A stretch of 64,000 nt of DNA from Ignavibacteriales bacterium UBA1304 (GTDB lineage: Bacteria > Bacteroidota > Ignavibacteria > Ignavibacteriales > Ignavibacteriaceae): positions 62,001-126,000 of the forward strand of contig DBTY01000017.1 of assembly GCA_002307295.1 (NCBI GenBank), given 5' to 3'. A model generated the notes under the pieces. It was given only the letters and a program-made list of their open reading frames with translations. It had not been told where the DNA came from and ran no database searches. Of this stretch, positions 8,753 to 17,397 are shown in pieces; position 1 is the first letter of the stretch; the number at the start of each line of letters is the position of its first letter. Position numbers and translations under genes: made by a program.

Positions 8753-8867
8753 TACTTTACCTACCACCTTACCACCTTTTGGGCAGATGCTCAACCAAAC
8801 ACACTACCCCCCTGTACATGGCGTAAGCGATATTTAATAACAATAACTTGTTCCACCCAGGTGCTCC

Positions 8868-8950
8868 CCGTTTATGGACAAAAAACTCGTATTTGAGCGA
8901 TGCAAAAGGTTAATTAATTAGTATCGCCTGTCACGGGCTACACAACCAAT
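8868..8950. repeat. Imperfect direct repeat, copy 1 (about 83 bp)
   Basis: This matches 9371-9452 about 503 bp downstream. Shared blocks in order are CCCGTTTATGGA, TGCAAAAGGTTAATTAAT, GCCTGTCACG and ACCCAACCA-like ends. The copies diverge between these blocks, so it is old or under selection only at the blocks. Confidence 0.6.
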
Positions 8951-9030
8951 ACCCGTCCAAATGGAAAAGTTCTTGCAAAGCCATATTTCTCAGTGTAAAA
9001 ACCTTCGATTTTGGCTCGTTTTATGGTGAA

Positions 9031-9090
9031 TGTAGGCAGCAGTTAGCACTAGAGTTGTATATAGTTAGAGAGTGCCGTCCGGTGCCTACA
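9031..9090. other. 60-nt two-stem structured element
   Basis: TGTAGGCA (9031-9038) pairs perfectly with TGCCTACA (9083-9090), and GCACT (9046-9050) pairs with AGTGC (9071-9075). A symmetric 7/7-nt internal loop separates the stems and a 20-nt apical loop closes the structure. It could be a small RNA or a DNA cruciform. It does not carry the GTTRRRY core of integron attC sites. Confidence 0.5.
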
Positions 9091-9370
9091 AAAGCCCTAA
9101 AATACGCTATTATCGCAACATTTGGGGTTGGTTTTTTTGTTACAAATACGTGTTTGCAATAACTTCCAATTACCATACAGCTCAGCAGATTTGCCAAGTT
9201 ATTAGAAGAAAATCATGCGATTTTAAGTCCTTTTAATATAGGCAAAAACAAGGGTTACTCTAACCCGATTTTCCATTTAAAGTGGCTTATAAGGGATTTA
9301 TGGAAGAGTTTGTGTTGGGCAAGAGTTTGTGTAGGGTAAGCAACTGCACAACAAACCTTCCCCAGTACTG

Positions 9371-9452
9371 CCCGTTTATGGATTCGAAATTCAAATCGAG
9401 TGGTGCAAAAGGTTAATTAATAGTAGAGCCTGTCACGAGTTACCCAACCAAA
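9371..9452. repeat. Imperfect direct repeat, copy 2
   Basis: This is the partner of 8868-8950, with the same ordered conserved blocks, the best being TGCAAAAGGTTAATTAAT. It is followed closely by the GTGTACGC/GTACAAGGCGTAC module at 9542-9565. Confidence 0.6.
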
Positions 9453-9541
9453 CCACTCCCCCTGGTTTCGCCCATTTATAAAGGGCTCAGAAAGGCTAAC
9501 ATACTGAAGGAAGCAATTAATTTCGCCCAATACCAAACAAT

Positions 9542-9565
9542 GTGTACGCGCCGTACAAGGCGTAC
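9542..9565. repeat. GTGTACGC-gcc-GTACAAGGCGTAC module
   Basis: This is the second copy of the two motifs seen at 285-307, with their order swapped. The outer GTACGC and GCGTAC can pair. The two copies sit about 9.2 kb apart in gene-free DNA of the same accessory region, so they may be sites for one element-encoded protein. Confidence 0.5.
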
Positions 9566-10197
9566 AGGGGGTTTTAAGCGTAATATGTCTCAATACGAAA
9601 CACGATAGTATTGATTTTTATTAATAGCAGTTGCCTACCGTGGGGCACAGCCTACACCCATAATCCAAGAAAAATTATATTCCTATCTTTACTTTACGAT
9701 TACAAAATGAGAATTAGAATATTTTACACAGTAGTTAAATAATTTTATTAGAAATAATTTATTCTTTCCGAAAAACAAGCGTATTGCCAATTTTTTGAAT
9801 GGCGTGATAATTGTGCATTTATGGCAGTTATTTAAATATAAATTTGTGTCAATCTTGCAATTAGAAAAACTGCCGGGCATGTTTTTTCTGATTCAGCATT
9901 TTTTTGATTGGCAAGATACTATTAATTTAGGTTAGTCATATCTATATATAACCCTCTGCTATATAACCGGGGGACGAACGATTCGCTTGAAACGTTTGAA
10001 CGGTATTAAAATATAAACCAGATTTTATTTACAAATAATATTAGAGCAAAGTTGTTCTGAAATTTTTTATGTGAAAAATTTTAGTTGCGACTTAAATATG
10101 CGCAGAAGTTTTAAATATAACTTTCCTCCGCCGGGAAGTTATACAAAATTTTAGGCGGAATAATTAATAACCGTTAACCTTTACAAATAAAAAAATT

Positions 10198-13100
10198 ATG
10201 AGACTATATCTATTATTATTTTTGTCACTTTTCTCGTTTATTTCTAATGCACAAAATATTCCTAACAAATTGCTAATAGAGTCGATTGAGCGTGGGAATA
10301 AAGAGCATGCATATTTATTAATTGATAAAGAATCAAATCTGAATTTACTTGATTCTTCAGGAATGGCATATATTCATTATGCTATAAAATTTGATCAATT
10401 AGAAATAGTAAAGTATCTAGTCGGAAAGGGAGCTGATATAAACGTAGAAACATTTCCAAACAAAAGAACACCTTTACTTTTTGCCTTACTAACGCAGCGC
10501 ATGAATATTGCTAAATATCTAATAGATAAGGGCTGTAATGTGAAAACAAACTGTCCTGATGGAGCTACACCAATTTTAGTATGTGCTCAGAATGATTTGT
10601 TGGACATTTCGAAGTTATTATTAGAAAAAGGAGCAGATATCAATGCCGAAATTCCTGGTTATGGCTACAATGCTTTATATATAGCCGTACTAAATAATAA
10701 TACGCCACTCGTACACTTATTATTAAAAAATGGAGCGAATATAGATGTATACGATCATAAAAATGGCTTTTCACCTCTTCAACTTGCAATTTATAATAAA
10801 AGTAGTTGGGATATTATAAGGCTGATTATTTATTATGATAAGGATAAAAAATCATTGGAATATCAAAATACAATTGGAACAGTTTTAAAAGGTTCAGTTG
10901 CAGAATTTGCATTAACATCTAACGATCCTAAAATTATTAGACTTATTGATAATAAGAAACTTTCTGTCTTTGATTATATAGATCTTGGATTAAATAAGCA
11001 ATTTTTAGAAGAACTAAATAAGAATCAGAAATTACTAACACTTAAAGATGAAGAAGGCTATCCTTTAATTCATAGGGCTATTAGTAGTCGCAACTATGAA
11101 TTATTATCCTTTCTGGCAGGTAAACCAGAGTGTATAAATATCAAAGATAATAATGGACAATCGCCTCTTCTGTATGCAGCTTTTCTAAACGATACACAAG
11201 CTGTCGATACACTATTGATATTTAAAGCAGATATGAATATTGCTGACTATAATGAGCATACTCCTCTTCATTATGCAAAGAAGTATCAGAATCAAAAGTT
11301 GATTAATTTATTTAAAGACATACAAGAAAAAACCGTAAAAAAACAGATTGAAATAAGTCTTCGTAATTTAGCCCCAGTCAGTACTTTTTGTCTCTCAAAC
11401 GACAATTGTTATACACTAAGTGGTGAAAGTAATAATACACTTTGTTTACGAGATGCAGGTACTCAACATCTAATTAAATCTTATGAAGGTCATAACGGAA
11501 CCATTAGTATGGTTTGTTTTGATGATTACCAACGAGCGATTTCTTGTTCGTCAGATGGTAGTATAAAGCAATGGGATCTGGAAACAGGACAGTTAGTTAG
11601 AACCTTCGCTGGCCATACAAGTGATGTTGTCGCCGTCTATTGCTTGCCTAATCATCTTCATTTAATTTCAGCTTCGTATGATGGGAAAATCATTATCTGG
11701 AACAAACAAACCGGAGAGATAATAAAAAAAATAGAGGCTGATGATGAACGGATCAGAACATTGGCTATTTCAGGTAACGGGTTATATGCAGCGACAGGTA
11801 GCGACGATAATTTGATAAAAATATGGGATATTTATTCGAGTAAGCTATTGAACACTCTTTCAGGTCACAAAGCGCATATTTATAGCTTAGCTTTTTCTCC
11901 AGATAATAAATATATTTTTTCGGGAGATGATAAAGGAATTCTATATAAATGGGAAATAGAAACCGGTAAAAATATTGGAGAGCTAAGAGGACATACTAAC
12001 AGAATAAATAAAATATATTTTGCTGAGAACGGCAAAAAAATATTTACAGGTTCAGACGATCATTCGATCGGAATATGGGATTATGAGACAAATGCGTTAG
12101 ATAAAACAATAAAAATAAATGGGTGGGTTAAAGATTTGAGTCTAAATAACAATATAATTACATTGATTTCTTTTCCATTGATTATGCAATATGATTTATC
12201 AGTCGACAAGCTTATATACAATAAAGATCTTAATCGCTGGAACGAACCGGGAAAGATATCTATAATTAAACCTATTCCCAACCCCAACAAAAGACAATTT
12301 GCTGTCGTTAGTACTGATGGCTTATCAATCTATAGTGTAGATTCTCGCGAAATTATCAGTTATAAGTCGATTATGAATATTGATAATATCTTACCCCTCT
12401 CAAATTATATTCTGGCAGATATTAGTAACAATAACAGTCATAAAATAATAAAACTGTCATTGCCTGAATTAAATGTCGATACAATTACGACGATAAATAC
12501 AGGTGGGAATGAAAATAAACTTATATTTTCAAATGATGGAAAGTTTTCAATATATACAATTGGAGATCCTCAGCCAGATTTTTCCACAGCTAAATATGAT
12601 AGAGATATGTATTTGGAAATATATAATTTAGAGAATAACAGATCTATTAAGACACTAATTCCTCATAAAGGATGTGGATTTATAAGCGATATTGCTATTT
12701 CTGATGATAATAGCTCATTTGCAACGACATCATCGGACAGCATTATTTCTATTTGGAATTTAACTACACATAAAGAGACTATATTAAAAGGGAAAATGGA
12801 GATGTATGACAAACTATTTTTCTTATCAAATGAGACTGTACTTGCAGATTGTTTAGGTAAACTGGAATTGTTTGATTTCAAAAAAGATTCAACAAAACAA
12901 TTTGCCAAATCTCATTCAAATATGATTACCTCATTTGAAGTTCTCCCCGATAAGGAAAAGTTTATTACCGGATCTATGGATAATACAATCAAAATTTGGA
13001 ATATTAAAAATCAGGATATTGATACAACACTGACCGGGCATAAAGGTTGGATTTCTTCTTTATCATTAGTAGAAGGATCAAATTATCTTCTTTCGGGATC

Positions 13101-14544
13101 AAATGACCAAACCATGAAATTATGGGATTGGAAGAAAAGAAAAGAAATCGCAACTATTGTCAATATGAAAAAGACTGATTTAAACTTTGATCAAAATTCT
13201 CAGCAAATTGAAAACAATCAAAATGCTTCCCTTACAGTCTTGAAGAACGGAATTTATTATGGAAATAAAGACTTAGTCAAAGCAGTTGGTTTTACTTATG
13301 GGTTACAGTATTTTAATTTTGATCAGTTTGATATCATGTTTAATCGTCCTGATGTTGTATGCAAAACTATCGGCTTAGACACAACATATGTCAACGATTA
13401 TTATAAAGCATATTTAAAAAGAATGCAAAAAATGGGATTGAAATCGCTATCAATAAATGAATCTGCAATTGATGTGCCTGAGTTAACCATAAAAAATAGA
13501 GATTGTACTGGATCTATAACGACAAAACCATCAGTAGAATTAGCGATAGAAGCATCTGATAAAAATGATGTACTTACTAATATAAATGTTTGGATTAATA
13601 ATGTCCCATTATATGGTTTTCGAGGAAAGGCAATAAATAAAGTAAAAAACATATCATTAAATGAAATTATTCCATTATCGAATGGGAATAATGACATTAG
13701 ACTTTCTGTCCGAAATTCTAAAGGAGCTGAAAGTCGTTCCGATTATTTCAACATTCAATATAAACCTCAAAAAATATCACGTTATAAAGTTTATATAGTT
13801 GGCATAGGTGTTGCCCAATATGCAGATACTATTTATAATGTGACAAATGTTGATAATGACATTAGAGATTTAATTACTTTATACAAAAGTAATCCAATGT
13901 ATGAAGTAGAAGTTGACACTTTTTTAAACAAAAGAGCTTATAAATCGGATATAATGTCTGTTAGAAACAAATTGTTAAAAACAAATGTCGATGATATAGT
14001 CCTTTTGTATTATTCCGGACATGGTTTTGTAAATAGTAAAGAAAGCGATAATTATTTCTTTACTTATGATTATAATAATTCTAATATAAAAGGAACGACT
14101 ATTTCATTAACCGAGTTTGACGACTTGTTGGATAGTATACCTTCGCGCAATAAATTGCTTTTACTGAATGCTTGTCAGTCTGGAGAAATTGATGATGATC
14201 CAGTTTCTTTAAAAGTGATGAGTGAGACTTTCAATGATCTACGCATAAACAATGGAACCTCGATAATTTCACTTTCCAGTTCTTTGGAAAATAGTTATGC
14301 TCTTGCACCACTGAACGAAAAGAATTCAGTATTCGGTAAAGCAATTCTGGAAGCGTGCAACAATCATAGCGATGCGAAACATATGTATCAGGGTCTTAAT
14401 ACGGAAGAACTAATACAACACATTAGCACAAAATGTCGGGATACTTTAAATAAAGGCAGAAAACATAAAGAAATAGAAAGTAATCCATTAGATTTTACTT
14501 TAAGACAGAAAGCGAATAATTTTATAATATGGAAAAAACTGTAA
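10198..14544 (+). CDS. Secreted ankyrin-WD40-caspase (peptidase C14) fusion
   Basis: The 1448-aa protein begins with a signal peptide (MRLYLLLFLSLFSFISNA|QN), so it acts outside the cytoplasm. Residues about 35-220 and 260-380 are ankyrin repeats (for example LLLEKGADINAE). Residues about 385-1000 are WD40 repeats (GSDDNLIKIWD, SGSNDQTMKLWD), enough for about two propellers. A beta-rich linker leads to a C-terminal caspase fold (about 1195-1440) with catalytic His1275 in YYSGHG and Cys1326 in LLNACQSGE. WD40-caspase proteins are known in bacteria; the added ankyrin block is less usual. The protein is predicted to sense a ligand through its repeats and cleave an envelope substrate. It overlaps the next gene by TAATG. 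Confidence 0.88.
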   Translation: MRLYLLLFLSLFSFISNAQNIPNKLLIESIERGNKEHAYLLIDKESNLNLLDSSGMAYIHYAIKFDQLEIVKYLVGKGADINVETFPNKRTPLLFALLTQRMNIAKYLIDKGCNVKTNCPDGATPILVCAQNDLLDISKLLLEKGADINAEIPGYGYNALYIAVLNNNTPLVHLLLKNGANIDVYDHKNGFSPLQLAIYNKSSWDIIRLIIYYDKDKKSLEYQNTIGTVLKGSVAEFALTSNDPKIIRLIDNKKLSVFDYIDLGLNKQFLEELNKNQKLLTLKDEEGYPLIHRAISSRNYELLSFLAGKPECINIKDNNGQSPLLYAAFLNDTQAVDTLLIFKADMNIADYNEHTPLHYAKKYQNQKLINLFKDIQEKTVKKQIEISLRNLAPVSTFCLSNDNCYTLSGESNNTLCLRDAGTQHLIKSYEGHNGTISMVCFDDYQRAISCSSDGSIKQWDLETGQLVRTFAGHTSDVVAVYCLPNHLHLISASYDGKIIIWNKQTGEIIKKIEADDERIRTLAISGNGLYAATGSDDNLIKIWDIYSSKLLNTLSGHKAHIYSLAFSPDNKYIFSGDDKGILYKWEIETGKNIGELRGHTNRINKIYFAENGKKIFTGSDDHSIGIWDYETNALDKTIKINGWVKDLSLNNNIITLISFPLIMQYDLSVDKLIYNKDLNRWNEPGKISIIKPIPNPNKRQFAVVSTDGLSIYSVDSREIISYKSIMNIDNILPLSNYILADISNNNSHKIIKLSLPELNVDTITTINTGGNENKLIFSNDGKFSIYTIGDPQPDFSTAKYDRDMYLEIYNLENNRSIKTLIPHKGCGFISDIAISDDNSSFATTSSDSIISIWNLTTHKETILKGKMEMYDKLFFLSNETVLADCLGKLELFDFKKDSTKQFAKSHSNMITSFEVLPDKEKFITGSMDNTIKIWNIKNQDIDTTLTGHKGWISSLSLVEGSNYLLSGSNDQTMKLWDWKKRKEIATIVNMKKTDLNFDQNSQQIENNQNASLTVLKNGIYYGNKDLVKAVGFTYGLQYFNFDQFDIMFNRPDVVCKTIGLDTTYVNDYYKAYLKRMQKMGLKSLSINESAIDVPELTIKNRDCTGSITTKPSVELAIEASDKNDVLTNINVWINNVPLYGFRGKAINKVKNISLNEIIPLSNGNNDIRLSVRNSKGAESRSDYFNIQYKPQKISRYKVYIVGIGVAQYADTIYNVTNVDNDIRDLITLYKSNPMYEVEVDTFLNKRAYKSDIMSVRNKLLKTNVDDIVLLYYSGHGFVNSKESDNYFFTYDYNNSNIKGTTISLTEFDDLLDSIPSRNKLLLLNACQSGEIDDDPVSLKVMSETFNDLRINNGTSIISLSSSLENSYALAPLNEKNSVFGKAILEACNNHSDAKHMYQGLNTEELIQHISTKCRDTLNKGRKHKEIESNPLDFTLRQKANNFIIWKKL

Positions 14545-15428
14545 TGACTAAATTTTTATACATAAGTATTATATCCCTATTTTTAGTCCCTGTAAATATA
14601 CATTGTCAGGAAGTTAGCGAAGCACAATTAAGTTTGAAAAGTTACGCAAGATGGCTTGAAAGGATGAACATTTCTCAAAGTACTTTATCTGTAGATACAA
14701 TGGAAACCGATGCGGATAATACTGTCCTTTATATGAAAACAAACTTTGACAAATTTGCATGGAATAAACTCGATTCATTGTGTAAAACACAAACTCATAC
14801 GAGTTTGCCGGACTTACTTATGGACAGGCTGGATTTTGATGTCGATAGACAAATATCAAAGGATAAAATTGTAATTAGTGGGAATAGCGTATTGATAATT
14901 ATCACACAACCTAAAGATAGCGTCTTAACAGACATATCGCAGAAACTAGGAGTTTTTGATTCTCAGAGTTATAATTTGAATGCAATCACTTTTTTATTAG
15001 CAAAGAATCGATTAAAATACGATCAAAAAGAAAAAGAGAATATTGAAACTATTAGAAATAAAATAAAACTAGAGCTATTGCCGGTGGCAAAAAGAGGTTC
15101 AGAAAAGTCAACATCCTTAAAATATGCAAGTCAGCTTCAATTATGTGATAAAGGTAATACTCTTGTAATAGAAATAGATGGTATTAAAGGCTGGATAAAA
15201 TCTGATAAAAAGTATTGGGAGAAAATAAAACTTGGATTTCATTTCAATCAGGAAGGTAATCAGTTGGTTATTGATTTTGATATTGATGGATATTTTGCTT
15301 CTGGTCGAGGAGATATCAAACCTCAAAAATCGGAGTTTTTTAAAAACCCGATAGATGAGTCTGATTTAACCGTTTTTAAAACTAACACATTAATTAATAT
15401 ACTAAATAAGATTATGTATGGAAAATAA
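14544..15428 (+). CDS. Secreted hypothetical partner of the caspase protein
   Basis: The ATG at 14544 shares bases with the caspase stop codon (TAATG), so this start is preferred to the in-frame ATG at 14529. The 294-aa product has a signal peptide (MTKFLYISIISLFLVPVNIHC|Q, possibly a lipobox-like Cys). It has no recognised domain. The mature part mixes helices (residues about 25-60 and 130-170) with a beta-rich C-terminal half (LVIEIDGIKGWI, LVIDFDIDGYF). Translational coupling to the caspase gene suggests a functional partner: substrate, inhibitor or anchor. Confidence 0.75.
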   Translation: MTKFLYISIISLFLVPVNIHCQEVSEAQLSLKSYARWLERMNISQSTLSVDTMETDADNTVLYMKTNFDKFAWNKLDSLCKTQTHTSLPDLLMDRLDFDVDRQISKDKIVISGNSVLIIITQPKDSVLTDISQKLGVFDSQSYNLNAITFLLAKNRLKYDQKEKENIETIRNKIKLELLPVAKRGSEKSTSLKYASQLQLCDKGNTLVIEIDGIKGWIKSDKKYWEKIKLGFHFNQEGNQLVIDFDIDGYFASGRGDIKPQKSEFFKNPIDESDLTVFKTNTLINILNKIMYGK

Positions 15429-15849
15429 AAGCGAAATCATCAGTTTTTGCTATAAACTAGGAATCTCAATATTAATTATCAACTTTTGTTTATTTGGTTA
15501 TATTGTAGTAGAATGGAAAATGTATGGTTTTACTGATGGAGAATTTGAAGATTTAGTACAGATGTTATTTCCAATAAAATCTCTTTATATTTCATTAATT
15601 ATCAATTTTTTAGCAGAGCACAAATTTAAACAAACAATAAAGGCTCAGAATCTAAGATTAGGGTATATACACTCAATAGTTTTTATCGTTGCGAGTTATA
15701 TAATGTCTTTGTTTGTAATTATTTACTTGAAAACAGTTGGGATCTTGGAGTTTCAATATCTGATGAACTTAATTGTTATTATTGAAAGTGTTTTTGGTGG
15801 GTATGCAGGGTATATGATAAATGATTTATTTAGAAAAAACGACAGATAA
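15418..15849 (+). CDS. Four-helix membrane protein in the caspase operon
   Basis: The 143-aa protein overlaps the previous gene by 11 bp. It has about four hydrophobic segments: about 12-32 (ILIINFCLFGYIVV), about 48-65, about 82-104 (IVFIVASYIMSLFVIIYL) and about 112-135. No family is recognised. The arrangement caspase, secreted partner, membrane protein suggests one envelope-located system, with this protein as its inner-membrane component. Codon use is as AT-rich as in the two upstream genes. Confidence 0.7.
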   Translation: MENKSEIISFCYKLGISILIINFCLFGYIVVEWKMYGFTDGEFEDLVQMLFPIKSLYISLIINFLAEHKFKQTIKAQNLRLGYIHSIVFIVASYIMSLFVIIYLKTVGILEFQYLMNLIVIIESVFGGYAGYMINDLFRKNDR

Positions 15850-16353
15850 ATTTTATTATAATTATGTTGGGAAACAATAAAATACGTTTGCAAACTACTG
15901 CTTATACGCAATCATTATCCGAGTACAGACTTGAACAATTTTCATGTTCAACACTGCAGACCATGGAAAGGACACTATCGTAATCGGAAATAAAAAGAAA
16001 AAATCTTCAGAAAGTCTAGCACTTCACAACATCTAGAAATAACTGTACATCTCGTTTAACTATTTTTGGTACAACATACACAACCACTCAAAATTACTTC
16101 TATACTTTGCGCGGTGCACAAAATCACAACTGAGTCTTACCGATCGCCAAACAGCCAGTATGACTGGCACAAAACCCGGATGAAACGCCTTATCCCAACA
16201 GCTTAAGCTCTCTCCCATTTGTAAAAAATACTAAAGTATCCGATTAATTTCCGGCAATCAACCCGCGTATTTCTCCTGTACACCGCGAACATACCGAACA
16301 GGACTTTTTAAGAAAGCAATAAAAAATTTATTTGCTCAAAACGTCCTGATTGC
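15850..16353. other. Gene-free stretch with one small hairpin
   Basis: No gene is supported here. A short perfect hairpin, GCCAGT-atg-ACTGGC, lies at 16154-16168. The composition is less AT-rich than the preceding genes, so this may be the join between two modules of the accessory region. Confidence 0.45.
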
Positions 16354-16382
16354 TTGACTTCGCTTCTTAATTCGGTTATACT
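16354..16382 (+). promoter_or_regulatory. Sigma-70-type promoter for the 16419 operon
   Basis: TTGACT (16354-16359) and TATACT (16377-16382) are separated by exactly 17 bp. Transcription would start near 16389, about 30 nt ahead of the first ATG, which is preceded by GGGAGAAAT. Confidence 0.7.
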
Positions 16383-16418
16383 ATGTATATAAACCTCAAA
16401 TCATGGGAGAAATAAAAC

Positions 16419-16820
16419 ATGGTTAACATAAAAAATATACTTAAAAAAGAGCCTACATTAACGCCGCTTGGCATAGAAGGGCAAGGGACATTTCATTTAG
16501 ATAATCCAAACTTTGAAGCAGACGATATTAAACAAATTGAAACCTGCATTAACTGGCTCAGCGCTAAAGCAATAGACGCAAGCATTAACAGAGACGTTAC
16601 AAGCTACAGCATTAAACACATAATTGAGCGCGAGCTAAATACATATATTGCTAACGGCTGTTTTATTGCAGCGGTCATCCATCTGGGCATTCCATACAAA
16701 AAGAAAACCGGCTCGCCAAACGTCTATGTGGCAATATCATCAGACGAGCTGTACAAAAACGATCCTGATAAGTTTCAGAGTTGCTATATTGATCTGGAAA
16801 AAGAGGGAATAAAATGCTGA
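16419..16820 (+). CDS. Conserved phage/mobile-element hypothetical protein (133 aa)
   Basis: A ribosome site (GGGAGAA) and a good promoter precede this ATG. The protein carries a block (TSYSIKHIIERELNTYIANG, then FIAAVIHLGIPYKK) that recalls small phage proteins with a YSSYGLKHIxE-type motif; this is from memory and the function is unknown. It is soluble, with no signal peptide. It overlaps the next gene by 7 bp and heads a three-gene phage-type operon that ends at the terminator at 17179. Confidence 0.7.
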   Translation: MVNIKNILKKEPTLTPLGIEGQGTFHLDNPNFEADDIKQIETCINWLSAKAIDASINRDVTSYSIKHIIERELNTYIANGCFIAAVIHLGIPYKKKTGSPNVYVAISSDELYKNDPDKFQSCYIDLEKEGIKC

Positions 16821-17062
16821 GAAAACATAATTATCCAAAACAGCGTAAAAAAAGAAATACCGAGTATTCAAAATCCTACAAGCTATTAAAAACTGTTGGC
16901 GAAGATAGGTTTTGGGAATTATCAGGTAAATACGGACAGTACAAACTTGCGGAGCTCCTAAGTAAGGAGCTTGCGCAGGACGTAAGTCCGTATGTTATTA
17001 ATTTTATAAGACGGAAAAAGAAGAATGAAAGAGACGCTATCCAAACACAAGCAGCTCAGTAA
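16814..17062 (+). CDS. Small basic protein, possible helix-turn-helix (82 aa)
   Basis: The protein is rich in Lys and Arg. Residues about 36-68 (YGQYKLAELLSKELAQDVSPYVINFIRRKK) look like a helix-turn-helix that would place a basic helix on DNA. It is translationally coupled to the upstream gene by overlap. It also overlaps the following 56-aa gene by 38 bp in another frame. A small regulator or recombination accessory protein of the element is plausible. Confidence 0.6.
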   Translation: MLRKHNYPKQRKKRNTEYSKSYKLLKTVGEDRFWELSGKYGQYKLAELLSKELAQDVSPYVINFIRRKKKNERDAIQTQAAQ

Positions 17063-17195
17063 GGCTGAATTCGTTTACTTAAAGCAACAACAACGGCATG
17101 ACGAGCACGGAGGCATTTTCAATGTAGTACGAAACGCAGCAGTGCGCTATCATAACAACCCGGAGCAGGTAAATAAGGAGCAGGGCATTAGTTGA
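17025..17195 (+). CDS. Small hypothetical protein (56 aa)
   Basis: An ATG at 17025 opens a 56-codon frame (MKETLSKHKQLSKAEFVYLK...) after a GGAAAAAGAAG site. Tight overlap with the upstream gene and the terminator placed at its stop codon support it as a real third gene of the operon. The product is charged, with a central HDEHGGIFNVVRNAAVRYHNNP segment, and has no recognised domain. Confidence 0.55.
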   Translation: MKETLSKHKQLSKAEFVYLKQQQRHDEHGGIFNVVRNAAVRYHNNPEQVNKEQGIS

Positions 17196-17208
17196 GCCCT
17201 GCTTCTTA
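17179..17208 (+). terminator. Rho-independent terminator of the 16419 operon
   Basis: AGCAGGGC (17179-17186) pairs perfectly with GCCCTGCT (17196-17203) around a 9-nt loop and is followed by a T-rich TTCTT. The stop codon of the 56-aa gene lies in the loop and 3' arm boundary. A second, imperfect GC hairpin (17307-17315 with 17325-17333) follows without a T run. Confidence 0.75.
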
Positions 17209-17397
17209 AAAGATTTTAAATCTCCTTTTGCGGTCATTCCATTAGGCGCCCTCTCTGGGGTAGGAATCACCCTGATCAATCTCACCAGGTTTGAACTACA
17301 GGAACAGGGGCACCCCTAATTTTTGGGCGCCCCCGCCTTGTTGAAAAATATTTTTTTATTTTTGAAAAATCATTGCCCCTATATATGAGTCAATTAA

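Larger units (their letters stand above)
8548..10197. other. 1.65-kb gene-free, repeat-rich stretch
   Basis: No supported gene is seen. The left third is full of GGTGGTAAG/CTTACCACC units and hairpins. The middle has a 60-nt two-stem element and a long imperfect direct repeat. At 9542-9565 lies a second copy of the GTACAAGGCGTAC/GTGTACGC module found at 285-307. The right end is AT-rich and must carry the promoter of the caspase gene. By position, after the replication genes, this could hold the origin of replication or transfer of the element. Confidence 0.5.

Noticed and set aside
9031..9090. Integron attC-like site
   Set aside because: The paired element lacks the RYYYAAC and GTTRRRY core sites and the extrahelical base pattern, and there is no integron integrase in view.
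9689..9880. 63-aa minus-strand ORF
   Set aside because: It has no ribosome site, low-complexity AT-driven codons and no neighbour in the same direction.
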